Below, piece after piece: positions 15,962 to 21,484 of a DNA stretch of 21,484 nucleotides. The notes beneath the pieces are model-generated. The model was given only the letters and a program-made list of their open reading frames with translations. It searched no databases and was not told the DNA's origin. This stretch comes from Candidatus Sigynarchaeota archaeon (GTDB lineage: Archaea; Asgardarchaeota; Lokiarchaeia; Sigynarchaeales; Sigynarchaeaceae): contig JAUQYW010000123.1 of assembly GCA_030587525.1 (NCBI GenBank), positions 1-21,484 on the forward strand, in the 5' to 3' direction. The first letter of the stretch is position 1; every line of letters begins with the position of its first letter. Position numbers and translations under genes: made by a program.

Positions 15962-16981
15962 CTATCGTCGTGACAAGTTTTTTTCAACGATCTTAAAATA
16001 AAACATTCGAACCCACTCCCAGAGCAGATCGTAAAAAATATGCTCGTGCACATGAAGCACGACCATTAATTTATCTAGATCGATCTCATCCGCTAGGATC
16101 ATCGATTTTACTGATACCAAGGTCGTTTCCTTGTTGAATATCTTTCGTTCATATTCCGATATGATAACGTTATACATCGCAGCAAACCAGAACCAGACCT
16201 CCCGGATGAAAAAATGGGTGATTCCAAGATTGTTACTCCAGACACCCTCGACTTCAGTGATGTGATCGTGACAAAGCATCACGAACGATTTTTTTGTAAC
16301 GTTATCGATAGCATTGATCTGCGAACTGGAATCACTTGAAGGGGGAAAACGATTCTTTACATAAATCCTGGAACCTGCAAGCTCGGTCAATGAATCCTCG
16401 ATGAATGCTCGCGGCGCCATTTTTGGATACTCTTTGGATAAAAGAATGACCAGGTCATAGCGGATATTATACTTGGAAATGACAATGTACCCCCGCCACA
16501 GCATACCACGATACTTCGGGTCGGGATCTGGTTTGATAAAGAACCAGGGATTAACCTTTTCACTTTTTAAATAATCTATGTATTTTGTTAAAAGTATTAT
16601 TTCTAACTGGAGCCGCTGACCCCAATTGGCATTTTGCGGACCGACATCTTGCCATTGTGGTGCAAATGGTGGGACATGTAATTCTGCCTTTCCAAGTTGC
16701 CATTTGGCTGTATTCAAATCAGAACCAACCATACCATTATCGATTACATCGAAGCTTGAACCGAATTCGGCTTCGATTTCTCCAACCGTTTTATAAAGAT
16801 CACTTTCCGTTAAAATCAATCCGGTTGGCGAGGAGAACACTAGATGTTCTTGAATACCTATTTTTTTAGACACTTCCGAAACGATATTAAAAAAAAACTC
16901 GTTTCTATCTGCAAGGAATGTAATTGGTTTCTTTTCAGGACCGATCCGCGGTATGAAATAGAAAGTCGTCTGCGAGACCAA
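15962..16981 (-). CDS. Ubiquitin-like domain fused to an E2-like (UBC-fold) domain
   Basis: A 339-residue protein. Residues 4-82 follow the beta-grasp ubiquitin order: TTFYFIPR (b1), KPITFLA (b2), the helix EFFFNIVSEVSKKIGI, HLVFSSPTGLIL (b3-b4), SDLYKTVGEIEAEFG, and FDVID (b5). A linker follows. Residues about 119-275 resemble an E2/UBC fold: a first helix (LQLEIILLTKYIDYLKSE), sheet strands (WRGYIVIS, IRYDLVILLSKEYP), the Y-P-x-x-x-P turn with PRAFIED, and then MLCHDH ... VWSNNLGITHFFIREVW. The last block parallels the Cys-to-W-S-P-x-x-T-I region of E2 enzymes. C237 is the candidate thioester Cys; the classical HPN is not evident, so activity is unproven. The last 60 residues are helical. 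The start is TTG at 16981, the only start after an in-frame stop, with a TATA-like box about 29 nt upstream. It leads the operon with the TIR gene. Confidence 0.7.
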   Translation of the reverse strand: MVSQTTFYFIPRIGPEKKPITFLADRNEFFFNIVSEVSKKIGIQEHLVFSSPTGLILTESDLYKTVGEIEAEFGSSFDVIDNGMVGSDLNTAKWQLGKAELHVPPFAPQWQDVGPQNANWGQRLQLEIILLTKYIDYLKSEKVNPWFFIKPDPDPKYRGMLWRGYIVISKYNIRYDLVILLSKEYPKMAPRAFIEDSLTELAGSRIYVKNRFPPSSDSSSQINAIDNVTKKSFVMLCHDHITEVEGVWSNNLGITHFFIREVWFWFAAMYNVIISEYERKIFNKETTLVSVKSMILADEIDLDKLMVVLHVHEHIFYDLLWEWVRMFYFKIVEKNLSRR

Positions 16982-17004
16982 GAATTAGATCACCGGTCAT
17001 TCTT

Positions 17005-17016
17005 CTTAATTAATAG
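17005..17016 (-). promoter_or_regulatory. TATA-like box of the E2-like/TIR operon
   Basis: Minus-strand ACTATTAATTAA lies centred about 29 nt before the TTG at 16981, suggesting a leaderless transcript and supporting that unusual start codon. Confidence 0.45.
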
Positions 17017-17158
17017 TTCATTCACCATAGTGATTAAATAATGCTTTTTTTGATATCGGGAACGAAAATGTCAGGGTTATCGAAACGTCGAGAACCGCAG
17101 GATTCACCGCAGGATCCATGGTCAAGCGCTACCCACAAGCGCCTAGCGAGTGACGCTC

Positions 17159-17210
17159 GACCTGATGGCGAATGCATGGCATAGGACTTGATGGCGAATG
17201 TATAACATAG
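17159..17210 (+). repeat. 26-bp imperfect tandem repeat
   Basis: Two adjacent units (17159-17184 and 17185-17210) match at 22 of 26 positions, sharing the core TGATGGCGAATG and the end CATAG. The array has only two units and no recognisable coding context. Confidence 0.55.
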
Positions 17211-17240
17211 GGACATTATGAGGGGAAGGGGAATAAGCCT

Positions 17241-17429
17241 GTGTCGGCGGTCTTGAAGCCGCTCAGGAACGTTCTCGTGAATCTGCGGTTCGGGATCGTG
17301 GACTTCGAATCGGACCAGCGCGCGATTAAACCGGCGTACGAACTGCTGTCCCATGCGATAATCGAGGAAGCTGGCTTCGGCGTCGGAGCCTTTCGGCGCG
17401 CCGGATTGGGCGCCGCCATCATCGAATGA
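17241..17429 (+). pseudogene. 62-codon GC-rich ORF, probably a gene fragment
   Basis: A GTG-initiated frame with strongly G/C-biased third positions encodes RNVLVNLRFGIVDFESDQ, then a helix AIKPAYELLSHAIIEEAG and GVGAFRRAGLGAAIIE. The composition looks like real coding sequence and unlike the AT-richer DNA on both sides, but there is no SD, no clear promoter and no recognisable family. I suspect the surviving piece of a larger gene, though a small intact gene cannot be excluded. Confidence 0.35.
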
Positions 17430-17628
17430 TTAGGCTGCGCGATAGTGGGTATCGCTTGATAATGGATCTTGTGTTAGATTTTGTAGATGCCGGGCAGCAA
17501 ATTATCACGATTTTCTTCGAGGAGGGATTCTTTTAAAGAAGCTCGAGGATATTTTGGGTTTTTATAAAGATATTCCTAAAAATCAGATTTGGGTGAAATT
17601 CCAAGAAGATCTAACTCAACGGGGAAAA

Positions 17629-17715
17629 AAATATATTGGTGAATTTGCACCGACGAATAAGATTTTTCACCATGGCAGCACGGTAATGGGGCTCCCCAAA
17701 TCCAAACAATGCTGA
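17629..17715 (+). pseudogene. Inverted remnant of the uS19 C-terminus
   Basis: The plus strand encodes KYIGEFAPTNKIFHHG, then GLPKSKQC and a stop. The intact uS19 on the opposite strand ends RYIGEFAPTNKAVHHG, then GATKSSQFVPLK. DNA identity over 17638-17676 against the reverse complement of 17819-17857 is 31 of 39, with several third-position changes, so this is an old or foreign copy rather than a recent duplication. Upstream the frame stays open to about 17446 but encodes a sequence (GGILLKKLEDILGFYKDIPKN) unlike uS19, and has no ATG. The last residues of uS19 have diverged. Confidence 0.7.
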
Positions 17716-17728
17716 GAGAATAAAGGGG

Positions 17729-17762
17729 GAGGAAAAACAAGAATAGGTACAAAACAAAGAGG
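17729..17762 (-). terminator. T-rich terminator after uS19
   Basis: On the minus strand several T-runs (TTTGTTTTGT, CTTGTTTTTCC, CCCTTTATT) follow the uS19 stop within about 40 nt. This agrees with uS19 being transcribed without uL22. Confidence 0.4.
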
Positions 17763-17767
17763 ATTTC

Positions 17768-18223
17768 TTATTTCAGCGGTACAAACTGGCTGGATTTGGT
17801 GGCTCCGATGCCTGGCGAGCCATGGTGAACCGCTTTGTTCGTAGGTGCGAATTCACCGATGTATCGGCCAATCATCTCAGGCACGATGGTTATTTCGATG
17901 AACGTCATCCCATTGTAAATGCCAACGCTCAACCCGACGAATTCTGGCAAGATCACCATGTCGCGAACGTGCGTGCGCACCGTGATCGTTTTTCCTTTCT
18001 TGAGCGCGCGCTTCGCCGCCCGCAGCTTCTCCAGGAGCTTCTTTTGTCGCTTCGGGATGCCACGCAACAGTGACCGGCGCTTCCTTGCGTCGAGTAACTT
18101 GATGAATGAATCCATGCTGAGACGCCTGAGCTCGTCCATGGTGAACCCGCGGAAAAGGAAAATCCGTTTCTTGAGCTCGTCTTCGGTTTGCTTCGGTTTC
18201 TGCTCTTCTGGTGGGGCTGACAT
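17768..18223 (-). CDS. rps19: Small-subunit ribosomal protein uS19
   Basis: A 151-residue protein of the archaeal/eukaryotic uS19 (S19/S15e) type, located in the 30S head near the tRNA sites. It has the long N-terminal extension of this type (KKRIFLFRGFTMDELRRLSMDSFIKLLDARKRRSLLRG), a basic helical stretch, then the conserved KTITVRTHVRDMVILPEFVGLSVGIYNGMTFIEITIVPEMIGRYIGEFAPTNK region and the GIGATKSSQFVPLK end. In most archaea it sits between uL2 and uL22. Here uL2 is absent upstream (a plus-strand gene lies there) and uL22 is about 13 kb downstream on the same strand. No good SD precedes the ATG. A divergent intergenic region of 241 nt separates it from the next gene. Confidence 0.96.
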   Translation of the reverse strand: MSAPPEEQKPKQTEDELKKRIFLFRGFTMDELRRLSMDSFIKLLDARKRRSLLRGIPKRQKKLLEKLRAAKRALKKGKTITVRTHVRDMVILPEFVGLSVGIYNGMTFIEITIVPEMIGRYIGEFAPTNKAVHHGSPGIGATKSSQFVPLK

Positions 18224-18262
18224 GTTGAAATGACCACGAATAGATGGTATCCGATGCAGTAC

Positions 18263-18282
18263 AAAATGAAAAGTTTCATTTT
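18263..18282. repeat. 9-bp perfect inverted repeat in the uS19 upstream region
   Basis: AAAATGAAA and TTTCATTTT flank two bases. The dyad lies 40-60 nt before the uS19 ATG and overlaps an AT-rich block that could be its TATA box. It could be an operator or a hairpin in the leader. Confidence 0.45.
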
Positions 18283-18335
18283 AAGTTTTAGTTGGAAAGA
18301 GGAGATTTTCGCTAGTTCCAGCACGCGACGGGCGC

Positions 18336-18358
18336 GGCGCGATTTTATCGATCGCGCC
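18336..18358. repeat. 8-bp GC-rich inverted repeat
   Basis: GGCGCGAT and ATCGCGCC flank a 7-base loop in the divergent region between uS19 and the two-TM protein gene. No T-tract follows on either strand, so it is unlikely to be a terminator. Confidence 0.4.
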
Positions 18359-18464
18359 TCCTATCATCAGCTGCACGAAGTAATGGTCCCATAAATCAGT
18401 GATATGATCAAGCCCATAATTTAATATCTTAAAAATTTCGTCAGTCTCACGGGGAAAGAAAATA

Positions 18465-19193
18465 ATGCGGGTAGATATTGTAACCATAACGCCTCATATC
18501 ATCCAGTTTAAATGTGCCGCTTCAAACAAGGAGACCCGTGATTATCTCTGCATGGGAATCCTCATACTGGTTAGTTTCCCTGTTGCTGGGGGGATAATCC
18601 TGAATCGCCAGGACGTGTTGGCAAACCGAGATCTTTTTAATTCGAATTCTTTTTTTCTCTCGATATGCATTTTCATCGCGGGTATTATTACTCTCATACC
18701 TCTCTTGAAAATCATTTGTTATCGAATTATCGAGCTCGATTTTTACGAGAAGAGAATTCTTGAAGTTAAACCCCTGTCCCGGATACGTGGATCCATGGCA
18801 ATGAGCATTTCGTTTCGGGATATCCAGGCGTTCACCTTCACGATCACGCGCAAGATATTGTATTATGACCCGACTGGCTGCGGGGCACCTATTCCTGAAT
18901 TGGAAGGTTTTATGTTGAACCTCTATGGTTCTTTTAACAAAGATACATCGAATCGTGAAATCTGGCTAGAACTTGCGGAAATTCCATTTGAATTCAACGA
19001 AACACACGTGATTGTCGTTGAATATGTCGTGCATCAATTCATGCTCGTCGTTCCGGATAAAGGATCACTTGAAGATTTAGATAGAAAACTGGACCAATTC
19101 AAGCGAACCGCATACAAAGGAGGTATAAGAGCAAGCCAAAAAATTGTATATCCTTTTGAACTAGGTCCTGGAGATGAAATGGCAGGGAATTGA
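18465..19193 (+). CDS. Two-TM membrane protein of unknown function
   Basis: A 242-residue protein. After about 25 polar residues come two hydrophobic segments (about 27-47, CMGILILVSFPVAGGIIL; about 62-84, FFLSICIFIAGIITLIPLLKI). The rest, about 90-242, is a beta-rich cytoplasmic or external domain (RIIELDFYEKRILEVKPL, MSISFRDIQAFTFTI, FMLNLYG, HVIVVEYVVHQFMLVV). The layout of two TM helices followed by a beta domain recalls membrane-anchored PH-like proteins, but no specific family is recognised. The ATG follows an AT-rich stretch (around 18420-18440) that may hold the promoter; SD is weak. It is divergent from uS19 and convergent with UMP kinase, so it is a single-gene unit lodged between housekeeping genes. 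Confidence 0.72.
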   Translation: MRVDIVTITPHIIQFKCAASNKETRDYLCMGILILVSFPVAGGIILNRQDVLANRDLFNSNSFFLSICIFIAGIITLIPLLKIICYRIIELDFYEKRILEVKPLSRIRGSMAMSISFRDIQAFTFTITRKILYYDPTGCGAPIPELEGFMLNLYGSFNKDTSNREIWLELAEIPFEFNETHVIVVEYVVHQFMLVVPDKGSLEDLDRKLDQFKRTAYKGGIRASQKIVYPFELGPGDEMAGN

Positions 19194-19238
19194 AGGCGAA
19201 GTCTAATGAAAAAGAAGGCACGAAAAGGATGAAGTGTT

Positions 19239-19943
19239 CTAACCTTTTACGAGCGTGCCGACTTTGTTACCCGCGAATGCCGCCTCGAACGTCTTCGTTT
19301 CGCCTTTCACGACGCGCACGGGAAACTTGCTGCGCCCGATGATGCCCAGCGATACATTATCGAGGATGCGGTACTCCCCGGCCTGCTGGTTCGCCGCGCT
19401 GCCGAGATCGAGAATCTTGGTGACCTCCGCGAGCGTGATCTCGTCGAATTTCTTGGCGTCCTTGTACTTGTCCGGGTCCTTCGTGTAGATGCCGTCCACG
19501 TCCGTGCCGATGACCAGGCTCTCCGCTTCCAGCGCCTCCGCCGCCTCGCACGCGACGCTCGTGGTGGATTGGCCGATCTCCATCCCCCCGAGAAACACGA
19601 CCTTGCCCGGCAGCGCCGATTTCAGCCGCACCAGCTCCGCGATCGACTCGGGCACGCCCTGGTATGCCACGGCAGGCCCGGCGAGGTTCGCTATCGCGAT
19701 GGCGTTCAAGCGGCTCACCTTGATGCCGAGCATGTCTTGCAACGCCTCGTTCGCGTGCACGGCCCTCGCGGCGTCGATGTATAGCCTGGCGATCTTTCCC
19801 CCGCCGACCACGACGCAATCGATGCGGCCGGCATTTTTCTTGATGAACTCCACGAATTCTTGTACCTTCGCCGTGTTCACGTTCAACTTGTCGTCAAACA
19901 GCAAGGATCCACCGATTTTCAAGATGTGCTTCCCGCGTGCCAT
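19239..19943 (-). CDS. pyrH: UMP kinase, archaeal type
   Basis: A 234-residue amino-acid-kinase-fold enzyme that phosphorylates UMP to UDP with ATP in pyrimidine nucleotide synthesis. Signatures: N-terminal ILKIGGSLL (phosphate loop), VVVGGGKIARLYIDAAR, the MLGIKVSRLNAIAIANL helix typical of UMP kinases, the GGMEIGQSTTSVACEAAEAL nucleotide region, and VIGTDVDGIYTKDPDKYKDAKKFDEIT. GGMEIGQSTTSVA resembles the archaeal GGTxPGHTTDAVA block, distinguishing it from bacterial PyrH. Length is normal. It is the last gene of a minus-strand run after the phosphopantoate ligase and the TPR protein, separated from the latter by 85 nt, so it could have its own promoter. The ATG lacks an obvious SD. Confidence 0.92.
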   Translation of the reverse strand: MARGKHILKIGGSLLFDDKLNVNTAKVQEFVEFIKKNAGRIDCVVVGGGKIARLYIDAARAVHANEALQDMLGIKVSRLNAIAIANLAGPAVAYQGVPESIAELVRLKSALPGKVVFLGGMEIGQSTTSVACEAAEALEAESLVIGTDVDGIYTKDPDKYKDAKKFDEITLAEVTKILDLGSAANQQAGEYRILDNVSLGIIGRSKFPVRVVKGETKTFEAAFAGNKVGTLVKG

Positions 19944-20028
19944 AGTTTATCGTGCCGGTTTCGTTACGTGTCGTCACTTGGATGTTGGGCAAGGAGTTAA
20001 AGATGTTTTCTGATCGAACGCGCCACCT

Positions 20029-20781
20029 TCACGCGTCGCCGCCATCGGCATCATCATCGTCCTCGTCTTCCTCGTCCTCATCATCCTCGTCCTCGTCATC
20101 ATCATCTTCATCTGCATCATCTTCATCGTCATCATCGTCATTCTCGTCTTTGATGTCCTCATCATTAGCATCCAAGTCACCATCGTCAAGATCGGGTGCC
20201 TCGCCACCGGCATCCCCATCCGTCCCGCTACCGGAACCGCCCTCGCCCGATTCGCCCCCACCCGCTACATTTTCCCGCGCGACGAACTCGTTGCCATCGC
20301 CTTGCAGCAGCCGCTTCAAGCCGTGCAGCGCCGCCGCGTCGCCGGGATCGATGCTCAAGGCACTTTGGAAGCAAAATTCGGCCTCGATCGCCTCGCCGTG
20401 CTTGGTGAAGAACTCCCCAGTTTCGATCCATGGCGACGTGTCGAACAGCGTTTGTTTGAAGGCTTTCTTGAAGCATTGTTCCGAGGTTTCCTCGATATCT
20501 TGCTTGGCAAAGGCAAGCCCGATGCCAATGTACGCGGCGGGATTCAGGTCGTTGATCTTGAGCGCCGCGCCGAATTGCTCAACGGCCAGGCGGAGCTTCC
20601 CTTGAACAAGGTAGACGAAGCCCAGGTAGCATAATGCATCCTTGTGCTTCGGATCCAGGCGGATTGCCTCTTCCAGCGCTTGTATCGCCCTATCCACATC
20701 GCCCTCATCGTGTAGGGCAACGCCGCGCCGGTAGAGCGATTCCGCATCGCCGCCTGGCGGGGTATCGGGTGGTTGTGACAT
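20029..20781 (-). CDS. TPR protein with a long acidic C-terminal tail
   Basis: A 250-residue protein. Residues about 13-148 are four tandem tetratricopeptide repeats (AESLYRRGVALHDEGDVDRA, KDALCYLGFVYLVQGKLRLA, PAAYIGIGLAFAKQDIEETS, TSPWIETGEFFTKHGEAIEA), with a short fifth helix (AALHGLKRLLQG). A Gly/Ser-rich linker (about 172-190) leads to an almost pure Asp/Glu tail to the end. TPRs bind peptides or partner proteins; acidic tails of this kind occur in proteins that shield basic clients such as histones or ribosomal proteins, so a chaperone role is a reasonable but unproven inference. It lies 33 nt after the phosphopantoate ligase on the same strand, probably in one operon, and no specific partner is indicated. 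Confidence 0.88.
   Translation of the reverse strand: MSQPPDTPPGGDAESLYRRGVALHDEGDVDRAIQALEEAIRLDPKHKDALCYLGFVYLVQGKLRLAVEQFGAALKINDLNPAAYIGIGLAFAKQDIEETSEQCFKKAFKQTLFDTSPWIETGEFFTKHGEAIEAEFCFQSALSIDPGDAAALHGLKRLLQGDGNEFVARENVAGGGESGEGGSGSGTDGDAGGEAPDLDDGDLDANDEDIKDENDDDDDEDDADEDDDDEDEDDEDEEDEDDDDADGGDA
20041..20156. repeat. Trinucleotide low-complexity tract coding the acidic tail
   Basis: The plus strand reads as a long run of TCA/TCG/TCC/TCT triplets, i.e. GAT/GAC/GAA/GAG on the coding strand. Such tracts are prone to slippage, so tail length may vary between strains. Confidence 0.7.
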
Positions 20782-20814
20782 AGTATCGGTGGCCTCTTCG
20801 ACGGGTTCCCGCGA

Positions 20815-21484
20815 TCACGACGCTGCGCGGGGAATTTCCAGGTACACGCCCTTGTCCGCGATCTTTGACAAGTAGGCGATGATCTCCTTCAGCACGTTCG
20901 ACAGCACCCGCGCGTTGTCGTGCTTGGCAACGATCGCTTCGAGCTGCTTCTTGGTCTTTCCCTTCTTGAACTTTTCCGCGATCTCGGTCATCTTCACGGT
21001 GCATCGCGTGATGTTATCGCAGATCGTGACGTGAGCCCATTGCGATGTTCTCGACAGCGGGTTCAAGTCGATGGCGATGATCTTTTTCCCGGCCTTGCGT
21101 AGTGCCTCGGTCCGGTCACCATCTTCCAGCGGCACAAGCACCACGTCGGCGATCGCGATGCCCCGCGGGTCGATGATGCGCCGGCTGCTTTCCAAATTCG
21201 CCAGCGTCGCGGCGGGCACGTCGCCTAGCCCGAGAATCTCGCTGGCACCGGCGTCCTTGAGCACCTTGGCGATCGCTTCCTCACGGCCCGGCTCGCGGTA
21301 GAACAAGTTGACCTCCAGCTGGGCACCGAGTACCTTTCCCAGTTTCACGATTTCTGCTGGCACGAGTGCTGCCACGTTTCCATTGATGGATATAACGGGA
21401 TGCTTCGCCGTTAGCATCATAGCTACCGCCACTTCCATGGCCTCGATGGCCGCGGGTATCGTTTTTTCACCCATCAAGTAATCG
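20815..21484 (-). CDS. 4-phosphopantoate--beta-alanine ligase (archaeal phosphopantothenate synthetase), partial
   Basis: The C-terminal 220 or so residues of the archaea-specific enzyme that joins 4-phosphopantoate to beta-alanine using ATP, giving phosphopantothenate for coenzyme A. In archaea it follows pantoate kinase and replaces the bacterial PanC/CoaA route. Diagnostic blocks: DYLMGEKTIPAA at the window edge, HPVISINGNVAALVP, LEVNLFYR, ADVVLVPLEDGDRTEAL, and AIDLNPLSRTSQWAHVTICDNITR. These match the euryarchaeal protein closely in order and spacing. The frame is still open at 21484 and the family continues about 40 residues further, so the real start lies outside the window; the TTG near 21477 is not the start. 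Stop at 20815. It is the first visible gene of the run with the TPR protein and UMP kinase. Confidence 0.93.
   Translation of the reverse strand, partial: DYLMGEKTIPAAIEAMEVAVAMMLTAKHPVISINGNVAALVPAEIVKLGKVLGAQLEVNLFYREPGREEAIAKVLKDAGASEILGLGDVPAATLANLESSRRIIDPRGIAIADVVLVPLEDGDRTEALRKAGKKIIAIDLNPLSRTSQWAHVTICDNITRCTVKMTEIAEKFKKGKTKKQLEAIVAKHDNARVLSNVLKEIIAYLSKIADKGVYLEIPRAAS

Larger units (their letters stand above)
17041..17767. other. Debris zone between the E2-like operon and uS19
   Basis: No intact gene is apparent in these 700 bases. They hold a 26-bp imperfect tandem repeat, a 62-codon GC-rich fragment on the plus strand, an inverted remnant of the uS19 C-terminus, and a T-rich terminator for uS19. 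The patchwork of unrelated, differently composed pieces suggests past recombination beside the ribosomal protein gene. Confidence 0.5.

Noticed and set aside
17041..17184. 47-codon plus-strand ORF beginning at 17041
   Set aside because: No SD, no recognisable protein, and its end lies inside the tandem repeat.
17159..17210. Possible CRISPR array
   Set aside because: Only two adjacent imperfect units, with no spacers between them.
17034..17354. 106-codon minus-strand ORF upstream of the E2-like gene
   Set aside because: It is antisense to the GC-rich fragment, Arg-rich and without family resemblance, and runs through the tandem repeat.
4293..18223. Integrative element with integrase or att sites between uL22 and uS19
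   Set aside because: No integrase, transposase or matching direct repeats at the two ends could be seen. The insertion idea rests only on gene order.
18281..18487. 68-codon minus-strand ORF in the gap upstream of uS19
   Set aside because: It has an ATG and some plausible residues (FFPRETDEIFKILNYGLDH) but no SD. It overlaps the start of the two-TM gene and crosses the two dyads. Not enough to call a gene.
19952..20605. 217-codon plus-strand frame with a long poly-Ser run
   Set aside because: It is the antisense reading of the Asp/Glu-rich tract of the TPR protein. The Ser run is a by-product of TCN triplets.

Overview
The window reads as archaeal chromosome with moderate GC. Three points support this. 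The ribosomal proteins uS19 and uL22 are of the archaeal/eukaryotic type. The right edge carries the archaea-specific 4-phosphopantoate--beta-alanine ligase and an archaeal-type UMP kinase. Many genes have an AT-rich TATA-like box about 25-30 nt before the start codon and no Shine-Dalgarno (SD) sequence, which suggests leaderless transcripts. A few genes carry a classical archaeal SD (AAGGTGA, AGGAGGT). The eukaryote-flavoured content (ubiquitin-like/E2-like protein, legumain-like protease) makes an Asgard-type archaeon plausible, but this sequence alone cannot fix the lineage.

Left part (1-4204): a small double zinc-ribbon protein; a frame-disrupted gene for a GATase-like/winged-helix protein; a type II toxin-antitoxin pair (RelE/ParE-like toxin with its antitoxin); and a divergent ArsR repressor / ACR3 arsenite exporter pair.

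Middle (4293-18223): uL22 and uS19 lie on the same strand in the canonical S19->L22 order but about 13 kb apart. Between them are three cargo groups. (i) A carbohydrate cluster on the plus strand: a 1092-aa polytopic membrane protein with a sequon-rich DUF4091-like glycosidase ectodomain, a URO-D-superfamily enzyme, and a GH94-like glycoside phosphorylase. (ii) An RHH/UPF0175-like antitoxin divergent from a secreted, membrane-anchored legumain-like (peptidase C13) protease. (iii) A minus-strand, AT-richer three-gene run: a ubiquitin-like domain fused to an E2-like (UBC-fold) domain, a TIR-domain protein with a helical N-terminus, and a small unknown protein. I regard this run as the best candidate for an undescribed, probably defensive, system. 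Next to uS19 is a debris zone holding an inverted, decayed copy of the uS19 C-terminus.

Right part (18465-21484): a two-TM protein of unknown function on the plus strand, then a minus-strand housekeeping run of phosphopantothenate-synthesis ligase (cut by the window edge), a TPR protein with a long Asp/Glu tail, and UMP kinase. No tRNA, rRNA, CRISPR array, transposase or integrase was recognised.
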